Shown: positions 28,993 to 37,578, numbered from the stretch's first letter. The stretch is 47,021 bases of DNA from Nanoarchaeum sp. (GCA_013824915.1 PNOQ01000024.1:1-47021), one strand, 5' to 3'. Notes: generated from the sequence alone by a model not told the origin. Numbers and translations are program-made.

Positions 28993-29529
28993 ATGAAAAT
29001 CATAAATAAATTATTAAATATATACAATCAGGATGGAAAAACTTTCTTTTATCATCTGACTAGTGTAGGAATGTCTACAATAGCTGGAGCTGTGACTGCA
29101 GGATGTCTAGAGAATGCAGGCTATAGCCCTGCCTTTAATAGTTCAATTACTACAGGAGTTGCAGCAACCAGTTACTGGGGCCCCTTTATAGGATTGCTCG
29201 TTAGAAATGAAAAATCTGAGATGAAAGATAAAACCGGGAGATACAACAGAAAAAAAGTAATTTCTAAAACAGCACAATACGCTTCATTTGTTGGGGTGGG
29301 AGAGTTTATTTATACAGCTGTTAGAGGCATTATGCAATATCAATTACAAAAAGAGTTAGATGCTCCAACTGCTTCAATTTTAACAGATCTAGCTTGTGCT
29401 ACAGTATATGGAATATTAGTACCTCCCGTTAGATATGCCCTCAGAGATATTGGAGGAGAAAAAAAATTAGAACAAATTGTTGAACATAACCAAGAATCTG
29501 AAATACCTATGACAGGAGTTGAACATTAA
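28993..29529 (+). CDS. hypothetical membrane protein
   Basis: ORF with hydrophobic segments, divergent from TrmB. Confidence 0.6.
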   Translation: MKIINKLLNIYNQDGKTFFYHLTSVGMSTIAGAVTAGCLENAGYSPAFNSSITTGVAATSYWGPFIGLLVRNEKSEMKDKTGRYNRKKVISKTAQYASFVGVGEFIYTAVRGIMQYQLQKELDAPTASILTDLACATVYGILVPPVRYALRDIGGEKKLEQIVEHNQESEIPMTGVEH

Positions 29530-29530
29530 T

Positions 29531-30196
29531 ATGGGAGATTATAACAATTTTGCTGAGATATATAGGAAAAAAACATTTGAGTTAGAAGCAAAATCAAGAA
29601 AACACTTTTATTCCCTATTACCATTTAATTTGAAAAACTCAAAAATTTTAGATATCGGCTGTGGTTCTGGGCAGGATGCAGTTTATTATAACCGAATAGG
29701 CGCAAAAGTATTTGGGATAGATATATCTGAGAAAGAAATAGAAATGGCTGAAAATCTTAAAGTAGGAATTTTTTCTGTGGGGGATATGAATAAACTTCCT
29801 TTCAATGATAGTTGTTTTGATCAAGTGACAAGTTTCTACGCACTTCAGGCCTCACAGAATGTTGAAAGAACAATTATTGAAATGATTAGGGTTGTTAAAA
29901 AGGGCGGATTTATTCTGATTCAAACAAAACATCCCTTCAGAACTATTATAGAAGGTTGGAAAAATAATAACAAATTAAATTATTATACCTCTTCTAATGT
30001 AACATCACGAATTTTGAAAAATAGTGTGATATTAGATGAACCAAGTCATACGATTATGGATTATTTGTCTAAAGAAATTCTTAATCAAGCTGAATTAATC
30101 TTACTTGAAGAGCATTCTGATTTTCCCGCAAGCGAAGAGATAATAAAAGGTTTAATTTACCCAACCTATATGATTCTAAAATTTAGGAAAAAGTAA
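29531..30196 (+). CDS. class I SAM-dependent methyltransferase
   Basis: ILDIGCGSGQDAVYYNRIGAKVFGIDIS; start 29531 preferred. Confidence 0.9.
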   Translation: MGDYNNFAEIYRKKTFELEAKSRKHFYSLLPFNLKNSKILDIGCGSGQDAVYYNRIGAKVFGIDISEKEIEMAENLKVGIFSVGDMNKLPFNDSCFDQVTSFYALQASQNVERTIIEMIRVVKKGGFILIQTKHPFRTIIEGWKNNNKLNYYTSSNVTSRILKNSVILDEPSHTIMDYLSKEILNQAELILLEEHSDFPASEEIIKGLIYPTYMILKFRKK

Positions 30197-30265
30197 GTAT
30201 TTGTGTACATGGCCTAACCAATTTTAGTAATCTGTTTTCTCCTGGCCTCCAGTAAATTTCGGCTC

Positions 30266-30304
30266 TTTGAGAAAGTTAATGGGTTGAGTAGGATTATTAG
30301 TTAA
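30266..30304 (+). pseudogene. rad50 3'-end remnant
   Basis: tttgagaaagttaatgggttgagtaggattattagttaa = FEKVNGLSRIIS*, 35/39 nt identical to rad50 end 28076..28114. Confidence 0.85.
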
Positions 30305-30334
30305 TTTTATAAGTTTATCGTGATTCATATTTTT

Positions 30335-30763
30335 ATGGTAAATATCGAAAAAATTGATCAACACGTGTCAAGAGTTAAAGAAGCTGGTTTGGGAGAGATT
30401 ATTTTATTTTCTGAATCAAGACGTAGAAATGCAATGTATCCTTTTGAAGCAAAATTGGGTGTTTATCGGGGATTTGTTAAAGATACTTATTACCAGGATG
30501 GAAGGAGAAAAATTCATGCCACCTTAAGAAACGTTCGAAATGTTAGTTTATCGATTGAAAAAGTACACGGAATATATGTCCCCCACATTTTAGGAGAACC
30601 TTCTAATTGTACTTCTATGGGGCTTAGGGACAACGGAGAAGTTTTTGTTGGTCCTGATGAGATTTCAGAACACCTTAAGGATAGAGGAATGGGATTTTTT
30701 GATGATTTTTTTATGCAATATGTACAAAGATATGGAGCCTATCCATTATCTTTTTATGGTTAA
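30335..30763 (+). CDS. hypothetical protein
   Basis: ORF; start 30335, ~28 bp after TATA-like ttttataa. Confidence 0.6.
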   Translation: MVNIEKIDQHVSRVKEAGLGEIILFSESRRRNAMYPFEAKLGVYRGFVKDTYYQDGRRKIHATLRNVRNVSLSIEKVHGIYVPHILGEPSNCTSMGLRDNGEVFVGPDEISEHLKDRGMGFFDDFFMQYVQRYGAYPLSFYG

Positions 30764-30789
30764 AATTATAGCTTTCGATGAGATTGATA
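30756..30789 (+). pseudogene. sua5-like 5'-end remnant
   Basis: atg gtt aaa att ata gct ttc gat gag att gat = MVKIIAFDEID, same first 11 residues as the gene at 31284. Confidence 0.8.
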
Positions 30790-30800
30790 ATATTCTAATG

Positions 30801-31232
30801 TTATAAACATTTTACTAAACCTTGTTCTTCTAAATCTATTGGGTTTAGTTGTGGGAGAAAAATTCTAGGAATAAACTCTTCGTTTGTATTAATCCTTGCA
30901 TTATCATACATACATCCTAATACTAAGTCGTTAACTGCTTTTTTGTCTAATACTCTTGGATTTGGCCGGTTTCCAGGGATAAATCCAAAATATAATAAAT
31001 AATTTTCTAAAGTAATGGGCTTTGCATTTCCACCATGTTCATCTCTTGATGGTGTCTGAAATAAAAATTTTTGCCTTGTTTGAGTTTTAATCTGAGTTAT
31101 ATTTCCTTGTCCTTCAAACCAATAAGTAGATATCTGATACTCTGTGAAATCTCCATGTTTGTTAACTTCTCTATTTTTTAGTTCTACTTCAAATCTTCCA
31201 GTATATTCATTTCCTGTTATTTCTACTAACAT
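30801..31232 (-). CDS. hypothetical protein
   Basis: start MLVEITGNEYTGRFEVEL at 31232 preferred. Confidence 0.55.
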   Translation of the reverse strand: MLVEITGNEYTGRFEVELKNREVNKHGDFTEYQISTYWFEGQGNITQIKTQTRQKFLFQTPSRDEHGGNAKPITLENYLLYFGFIPGNRPNPRVLDKKAVNDLVLGCMYDNARINTNEEFIPRIFLPQLNPIDLEEQGLVKCL

Positions 31233-31283
31233 ATTTTTGTTGATTATGAATATATTTATAATACTTATGTTATTCATTAATTT

Positions 31284-31850
31284 ATGGTTAAAATCATTGC
31301 TTTCGATGAAATTGATAGTGAAGATATTGTTGAAAGAATAAAACAAGGGGAGATATTTATTTATCCTACTGATACTGTGTATTCTTTGGGGTGTAACGCT
31401 TTAAAACCTGCTTCTGTAGATATTATAAGACAGTTAAAACGTAAAGACCCAAGTAAGCCATTAGCTGTGGTTGCGCCAAGTAAACAATGGATATTTAAGA
31501 ATTTGATAGTAAAAAGAAAAAGTTATATTCAAACTTTGCCGGGTCCGTTTACTTTTGTTTTGAAAATAAAAAAAAGATGTGTGGCAAGAAATGTTAATCC
31601 GGGTACAGATGTTTTGGGAGTTAGAATGCCTTACCACCCTTTTACTAAGTTTATCCAAAAAGCGGATGTGCCTTTTATAACTACAAGTATTACTCTTTTT
31701 GGTCAAAAACCAGTTAGAGAGGTTAGTAATATACCTAGAAGTTTATTAAAAAAAGTAAATATTGTTATTGATGGCGGTTTTTTAGTTAATCACCCATCTA
31801 CTGTAATAGATATAACCGAAGATATGGCTAGAATTATTGGTAAAATTTAA
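31284..31850 (+). CDS. Sua5/YciO/YrdC family (threonylcarbamoyl-AMP synthase-like)
   Basis: IFIYPTDTVYSLGCNALKP, IRQLKRKDPSKPLAVV, LPGPFTFVLK, GVRMPYHP. Confidence 0.9.
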   Translation: MVKIIAFDEIDSEDIVERIKQGEIFIYPTDTVYSLGCNALKPASVDIIRQLKRKDPSKPLAVVAPSKQWIFKNLIVKRKSYIQTLPGPFTFVLKIKKRCVARNVNPGTDVLGVRMPYHPFTKFIQKADVPFITTSITLFGQKPVREVSNIPRSLLKKVNIVIDGGFLVNHPSTVIDITEDMARIIGKI

Positions 31851-31878
31851 ATACTAGTAATAAGTTGTATAGTCTAAT

Positions 31879-33291
31879 ATGGCAACTAAAAAGAGTGTTT
31901 TAATAATTTTTATTTTAATGTTGGTATTTAGCGTAGTAAACGCACAAGATCCTATTGTTAGCCACACAGCAATTAAAGACAAGGCTATACTCGGTGACAA
32001 ATTCATATTCTCTGTAACAGTAGAGAATCCAAACTCGGAAGATCAATCATACAGATTTTTCATTCCTTCATACCCTATGTTTGAATGGGTTTTTGAACAT
32101 GATGAGAATGCTATAGATGTGGATGCACATTCAAGTAAGACTTTTGAATTGGTAATGTATCCTTACGATCAGACTAAGAAAAATCCGGGCAATTATGGTA
32201 TAACATTGAATTTGACTGGTATAACTGATAAAACTATTAGTGTTCCTCATTTATTTAATTTAGAAGTATTATCTTTTGAAAAAGCTTTGACTACAGAATT
32301 AGAATTACCTGATACTATCAATCCTAAAAGAGATACAGTTTTCAGAGTTAATATAGAAAGTAATTACGCTTCAGATATAGAAGATTTGAAAGTTGCTTTA
32401 AAGAGTGATTATTTCAATCAAGCTGAAGAGATTGGAACTTTAACTTCAAATAGCAAATTAGAAAAAGAATTTTTAGTGCAATTTGATGGTATAATAACTC
32501 CTGGAGAAAACGATATACATGTGTTAATTTACAAAAACAATGTATTAGTTTATGATAAGGTGGATAAGATTGTTTTGACTTCGTTTACAGATATTACTGA
32601 AATAAGTTCACCTGAATCTGGATTTTTGTATTCAAAAGCTAATCTTGAAAGAACAAACAATGGAAATTCTATAAGTTATGAAACTTATTCTTATAGATTG
32701 AATTGGTTTGAAAGAATGTTCACCCAAGTTAGTGAAGATCCTACAACAGTAACTAAAGGTAATGGCTATTATACTTACGAATGGGACTTCAGTTTGAAAC
32801 CTACTGAATCTAAGACTATAAATATAAAAACAGACTATAGAGCAAGTGCTTTGATAGCATTAATAGTTTTAATTATAGCTGGAGTTTTATACTGGTATTT
32901 GAGAAAAGATATAGGTTTGACTAAGAGAATAATATCTGTTCAACATCATCCAAAGGATAGTCTTACAACTGTTAATGTTATGTTGAGATTAAAGAATAAG
33001 TCTAAGACAAGAATAAGTAACGTTAAATTAACAGATGTAATGTCTAATGTTGTGGATAAACCATTTAACTTAACTGGTCACAGACCTACAAAAGTTACTG
33101 GTGATGCAGCAACAAGATTACTTTGGGACATACCTACTCTAGAAGGAAAATCTGAAATGATTATAACATATAGTGTTAAATGTAAGTCTAGGATAATTGG
33201 TCATATTCCAATGCCTAAGGCAGATTTGATGTATGTTAAGGATCAAAGAACAAGAAGATTGAGTTCTAACAGACCAAAGATGTTTAAATAA
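31879..33291 (+). CDS. secreted/membrane-anchored protein with Ig-like (CARDB-type) repeats
   Basis: signal peptide; VSVTVENPNSEDQSY-type beta repeats; TM segment ALIALIVLIIAGVLYWYLRK. Confidence 0.65.
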   Translation: MATKKSVLIIFILMLVFSVVNAQDPIVSHTAIKDKAILGDKFIFSVTVENPNSEDQSYRFFIPSYPMFEWVFEHDENAIDVDAHSSKTFELVMYPYDQTKKNPGNYGITLNLTGITDKTISVPHLFNLEVLSFEKALTTELELPDTINPKRDTVFRVNIESNYASDIEDLKVALKSDYFNQAEEIGTLTSNSKLEKEFLVQFDGIITPGENDIHVLIYKNNVLVYDKVDKIVLTSFTDITEISSPESGFLYSKANLERTNNGNSISYETYSYRLNWFERMFTQVSEDPTTVTKGNGYYTYEWDFSLKPTESKTINIKTDYRASALIALIVLIIAGVLYWYLRKDIGLTKRIISVQHHPKDSLTTVNVMLRLKNKSKTRISNVKLTDVMSNVVDKPFNLTGHRPTKVTGDAATRLLWDIPTLEGKSEMIITYSVKCKSRIIGHIPMPKADLMYVKDQRTRRLSSNRPKMFK

Positions 33292-33322
33292 ATTTATAAA
33301 CTCTTTTTTCTTTTTTATTTAT

Positions 33323-33901
33323 ATGAAAAGTTGGAATTTTTTATGGATAATTTTGATAATAGCTATTTGGATTGTTGCTTATTCAATTGTGAATGATCCG
33401 TATAATCAAGCTAAACGTGATAAAACTTTTTTAGGTGATAAAGATGCAGAAGTTACAATAATTGCTTTTATTGATTATTCTAATGAAAATAGTTCGATTT
33501 CTGAGGAATCTATGAAGTCTATAAGAGAAACATATAAAGATAAAATCAAGTTTATTTACAAGTTCTATAATTACAGCGATTTATCTTTTCAATTAGCTAT
33601 GGCCGCAGAATGTGCGGCTTCTCAACAAAAATTTGAAAGAATGCACAATTTATTATTTGAAAATTATTACAATATAAGTAATGTAAACATTTATTCTTTT
33701 GCTACTCAAATATATTTAAGACAAGATGAGTTTAGAATTTGTATGGACAAACAAATATATGGACAATCTATCTCTAGCGATTACAAGATTGCTGAAAGAT
33801 TAAAGATTAAGACTATTCCTACAGTATTTATTAATGGACAAAGAATTGAAGGATTAAATAATTTATCTGTTTATTCTGAAATAATTGATAGTGAGTTATA
33901 A
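33323..33901 (+). CDS. DsbA-like thioredoxin-fold protein lacking the CxxC motif
   Basis: GDKDAEVTIIAFIDYSNENSS..., AAECAASQQKFERMHNLLFEN, IKTIPTVFINGQRIEG. Confidence 0.78.
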   Translation: MKSWNFLWIILIIAIWIVAYSIVNDPYNQAKRDKTFLGDKDAEVTIIAFIDYSNENSSISEESMKSIRETYKDKIKFIYKFYNYSDLSFQLAMAAECAASQQKFERMHNLLFENYYNISNVNIYSFATQIYLRQDEFRICMDKQIYGQSISSDYKIAERLKIKTIPTVFINGQRIEGLNNLSVYSEIIDSEL

Positions 33902-33948
33902 GATTTAAAATCCAAAACTTTTAATAATGAAGATTTTAGTTAAATTTT

Positions 33949-34860
33949 ATGGTATGTAGCAGATGTAAGACAAGACCGGTAATAAAACTTCCAAATAGTG
34001 CGGTTTCTCTTTGTAAGAGTTGTTTTATTAAATACTTTGAAAAAAAGGTTAGAAGAACAATAAGAGAGTATAATATGATAACAAAAGGAGAGGTTATTGC
34101 GGTTGGAGTTTCTGGCGGTAAAGATTCTTTAACAACACTACATATTTTGAATCAGATAGTTAAACAACAAAGAACTACTAAAATATTGGCAATCGCTATA
34201 AACGAAGGAATTCATGGATACAGAGATAAAACTTTAGATAATGCGGTTAAATATTGTGATAAAAATGGAATAAAATTACATATTTACAGTTTTGAAGAAG
34301 AATTTGGTTATAGCTTAGATAAGGCAATTAAGAAATTAAAATTGAATCCTTGCAGTATTTGTGGCGTTTTTAGGAGATATTTATTAAACCAGAAGGCTAA
34401 GGAACTAAAAGTTGATAAGCTTGCAACAGGGCATAATTTAGATGATGAAGCACAATCAATTATTATGAACTTTTTTAAGAATAGCACGGAAACTTCGGCT
34501 AGATTGGGGCCAGTAACTGGAATAAAATTAGACAAAGGATTTATACAAAGGGTTAAACCATTATACTTTTTGACTGAAAAAGAGGTTATGACTTACGCTT
34601 TCTTGAAAGGACTGAACGAAGAGCTAAATGAATGTCCTTATGCGACCGAATCATTAAGAAACGATGTTAAAGAAATGCTTAATGAGTTTAATATTAAATA
34701 TCCTGCTACTAAATATTCTGTTATTAATTCATTTTTAGATATATTGCCTTTGTTAAAAGAAAAATATAAGAATAACAAACTTAAATATTGTAAATATTGT
34801 GGTGAGCCGGCTTCTAACGAAACGTGCCAGGCTTGTGAATATGTAGGAATGTTAAAATGA
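33949..34860 (+). CDS. tRNA 2-thiolation protein TtuA/NcsA family
   Basis: zinc fingers CSRC..CKSC and CKYC..CQAC; SGGKDS; NPCSICGVFRRYLLN. Confidence 0.92.
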   Translation: MVCSRCKTRPVIKLPNSAVSLCKSCFIKYFEKKVRRTIREYNMITKGEVIAVGVSGGKDSLTTLHILNQIVKQQRTTKILAIAINEGIHGYRDKTLDNAVKYCDKNGIKLHIYSFEEEFGYSLDKAIKKLKLNPCSICGVFRRYLLNQKAKELKVDKLATGHNLDDEAQSIIMNFFKNSTETSARLGPVTGIKLDKGFIQRVKPLYFLTEKEVMTYAFLKGLNEELNECPYATESLRNDVKEMLNEFNIKYPATKYSVINSFLDILPLLKEKYKNNKLKYCKYCGEPASNETCQACEYVGMLK

Positions 34861-35054
34861 AAATAAAAGTTTATATTGATAAATTTAAAGAGAGTAAAAT
34901 TGTGGATTGTGAGAGTATTAAAGAAATAATTAAAAAATTAAATTTAAATCTAGAAGAGTTTATTATTGTTAAAAATGGTGAGTTAATAACTGAAAATACT
35001 AAGTTAAAAGATAAGGATGAAATAAAATTCTTGTCTGTAATGTCCGGGGGTTAA
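34857..35054 (+). CDS. ubiquitin-like sulfur carrier (MoaD/ThiS/SAMP family)
   Basis: 65 aa, ends ...FLSVMSGG; ATGA overlap with TtuA-like gene. Confidence 0.9.
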   Translation: MKIKVYIDKFKESKIVDCESIKEIIKKLNLNLEEFIIVKNGELITENTKLKDKDEIKFLSVMSGG

Positions 35055-35055
35055 A

Positions 35056-35400
35056 ATGAAAAAAAAGATGAGATTAAGTTTAGGATTGTTGATAGTTGTT
35101 TTTCTTGTTGCTTTGTTATTAAGAAATGATAAAGTTGATCCTGATATGGAAAACTTTGCAAAGTATTTAAGCGAGCAAGGAATTTCTATGGCTGGAACTG
35201 AATGGTGTACACATTGTAAAGCTCAAAAAGAATTATTTGGTGAATCTTTTAAGTATGTAGATTACCATAATTGTGATTTAGACAAACAATGGTGCGCAGA
35301 TCATGGAGTTAATGCTTATCCTACGTGGGTTTTTCCTGATGCAAATTATCCTGGTGGGAAATCAATAAAACAATTGAAAGAGATGTCTAATTATGGATAG
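35056..35400 (+). CDS. membrane-anchored thioredoxin-like protein (VKOR-associated Trx type)
   Basis: N-terminal TM; AGTEWCTHCKAQKELFG; CDLDKQWCADHGVNAYPTWVFP. Confidence 0.8.
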   Translation: MKKKMRLSLGLLIVVFLVALLLRNDKVDPDMENFAKYLSEQGISMAGTEWCTHCKAQKELFGESFKYVDYHNCDLDKQWCADHGVNAYPTWVFPDANYPGGKSIKQLKEMSNYG

Positions 35401-36082
35401 GTATGTAAGACAGGAAATATTTATTGGTAAAAAAGAACAGAAAAAGTTAGAAAAGTCTAAAGTTGTTGTTATAGGGTTAGGTGCGTTAGGTAGCTTAACT
35501 TCTGAATTATTAGTTAGAGCTGGAATTGGTGAAATTACTTTAGTTGATAAAGATAAGATTGAGATTGAAAACTTACAAAGACAGCATTTGTATAGTGAAA
35601 AGGATGTGGGCAAGTATAAAGTTAAAGTTGCTAAGAAAAAGTTATGTGAAATTAATTCTAATGTTATTGTAAAAGTAATTGTTGATATGTTAAATGAAGA
35701 TAATTTGAATGTTTTAGAAAGTGATTTAGTTCTAGATTGTACTGATAACTTTGAAGCTAGATTTTTGATAAATAAATATTGTGTTAGACATAAGATTCCT
35801 TGGATTTATGCTAGTGCAATTAGGGATAAGGGTAATGTTTTAGTTGTTAAAAATTTGTGTTTTAATTGTGTTTTTGGTTATAGAAAAACATTTGAGAAAT
35901 GTGCTTCAGTAGGAATTTTAAACACTATTACTAGTTTAGTTTCTAGTGTTCAAGTCAATGAAGCTCTTAAATTGTTGACTGGTAAAAAGTATGAAAAAGA
36001 GCTACTTAGGTTTGATTTGGGTAGCAATGAGTTCACTAAAGTAAAAGTTAGCAAAAAGAAGAATTGTGAAGTATGTGGATGA
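35393..36082 (+). CDS. E1-like / ThiF-MoeB family adenylyltransferase (UbaA-like)
   Basis: RYVRQEIFIGKKEQKKL, VVVIGLGALGSLTSELLVRAGI, LVDKDKIEIENLQRQHLY, CFNC..CEVC zinc site. Confidence 0.92.
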   Translation: MDRYVRQEIFIGKKEQKKLEKSKVVVIGLGALGSLTSELLVRAGIGEITLVDKDKIEIENLQRQHLYSEKDVGKYKVKVAKKKLCEINSNVIVKVIVDMLNEDNLNVLESDLVLDCTDNFEARFLINKYCVRHKIPWIYASAIRDKGNVLVVKNLCFNCVFGYRKTFEKCASVGILNTITSLVSSVQVNEALKLLTGKKYEKELLRFDLGSNEFTKVKVSKKKNCEVCG

Positions 36083-36113
36083 ACTTTGTGACTACTATTG
36101 AGTTATTAAAACA

Positions 36114-36128
36114 GAAAGGTTTATAAAG
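36114..36128 (+). promoter_or_regulatory. BRE/TATA-like promoter
   Basis: gaaaggtttataaag ~27 bp before ATG 36150. Confidence 0.55.
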
Positions 36129-36149
36129 AGATATTATGTTCTTTTTGTT

Positions 36150-36656
36150 ATGGTAGATATAGAACTTACGGATTTTATTGGAAATATTTATGAACGATTC
36201 GGTCTAATACGTAAAGACGGAATAGTTGAATCAATATGGGGTTCTGAACGAACTAGGGTAAATATTCCGGTGTATGAAAGAAACAGACATATTGATAATA
36301 TGCCTTTAACTGCATACATGGTATTAGCAGAATTAGATTATTTGGGTGGAAGAGCAAGAGTTCCTGATATGTTTAATGATTGTGGTTTATCTGGGTCTAT
36401 GAATGGTCACATCGCCGGGATATTAGCATGTTTAGCGCGTCGAAATTTTATAGAAACTAATGCATCAATATCTGCTCGAGTGTTATCTGAAATGGGAAAT
36501 GGAATTAAACATATTGAAACTCCAGATGGTTGTACTCATTTGTTAACAAAAGGTGGAATTGTACGTCATATTAGTACTGGTGGACCTCCAACAGGAATGT
36601 TTGCAAATTTATATATGTTAAAGGATCTCTCGCCCTATCATATCTGTGTGGACTAG
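36150..36656 (+). CDS. hypothetical protein (possible winged helix)
   Basis: ORF with own promoter; helical central region. Confidence 0.5.
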   Translation: MVDIELTDFIGNIYERFGLIRKDGIVESIWGSERTRVNIPVYERNRHIDNMPLTAYMVLAELDYLGGRARVPDMFNDCGLSGSMNGHIAGILACLARRNFIETNASISARVLSEMGNGIKHIETPDGCTHLLTKGGIVRHISTGGPPTGMFANLYMLKDLSPYHICVD

Positions 36657-36747
36657 TTAGAAATAATTAATTTTTTAAAAATGTATTTGAATGTTCTACT
36701 AAACTATTCAATGAAATTATATCTTTAATTCATGAAAAATATGTGGA

Positions 36748-36821
36748 TGAGCCCACCCGGATTTGAACCGGGGACCTATTCGGTGTAAACGAATTGCGCC
36801 ACCAGACTACGCCATAGGCTC
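36748..36821 (-). tRNA. tRNA-Val (anticodon TAC)
   Basis: reverse complement GAGCCTA...ATTCG TTTACAC CGAAT...CCCGG TTCAAAT CCGGG TGGGCTC A; cloverleaf stems pair; CCA not encoded. Confidence 0.93.
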
Positions 36822-36859
36822 ATACTATTTTATAGTCTCAAGTTTTTTTAAAAAGGTTT

Positions 36860-37507
36860 CTATTTCTTTAATATTATAACATTACTACGACCTTTCTTTA
36901 TTTTCTCTATTAAGTTCTTATGTTCTAGTTCAGTTATTATTAAACTTAGCTTAGCTTCTGACATTGCTAGGGATTTTCTTATATCTTTTTGTGTTGTCCT
37001 ATTATTATTTTTCTTTATAAAATCTAAAACTATATCTGCTTCGTCCTTTTCAAGAATAATCTCTTTTTTAGATTTCTTTTTTTTGAAAAACAAAATTAAT
37101 AGTACTATTAAAATTAGATTGAATCCTATTAAAATATAATATTTTAAATTGTTAGTTTCATCTAAATCATTCAAATTTATATCTTCTGGGGCATCTTCTA
37201 GCTCAGGAAACAATATTAAATCTAATCTGAACGTTCCTTCTTGTTCTATTTCGATTTGTTCGGTTGTAGAAGCTATTGTTATGTTTCCTACTAATTGTTG
37301 GGCAGTTAATGTGTAAGTGCCAGGAGTTAATTCAAATGAGTACATAGAGTCTGTTGAAACCATACTTTGTTTTGGTGTGGAGTCTACTGTAATCAAAACA
37401 TCAGATATACTGTCTAACTCAAAGTCATATATATTTCCTTGTAATGTAGCACCATTTACAAAATTAATACATAAAGCTAATAATAGTGTTAAAATTATCT
37501 TGTTCAT
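36860..37507 (-). CDS. membrane-anchored protein with extracytoplasmic Ig-like domain and cytoplasmic winged helix
   Basis: signal peptide, beta-rich domain, TM YYILIGFNLILIVLLILFF, C-term NRTTQKDIRKSLAMSEAKLSLIITELEHKNLIEKIKKGRSNVIIL. Confidence 0.75.
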   Translation of the reverse strand: MNKIILTLLLALCINFVNGATLQGNIYDFELDSISDVLITVDSTPKQSMVSTDSMYSFELTPGTYTLTAQQLVGNITIASTTEQIEIEQEGTFRLDLILFPELEDAPEDINLNDLDETNNLKYYILIGFNLILIVLLILFFKKKKSKKEIILEKDEADIVLDFIKKNNNRTTQKDIRKSLAMSEAKLSLIITELEHKNLIEKIKKGRSNVIILKK

Positions 37508-37548
37508 TTAATATTTTTTTAATGTTTTAGCTTAAAAAGATTTCGAAT

Positions 37549-37578
37549 TAAAGCTTTCTAAAGCTTCATAAAGCGTTT
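37549..37578. repeat. three 10-bp-phased direct repeats (operator-like)
   Basis: TAAAGCTTTC TAAAGCTTCA TAAAGCGTTT. Confidence 0.65.
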
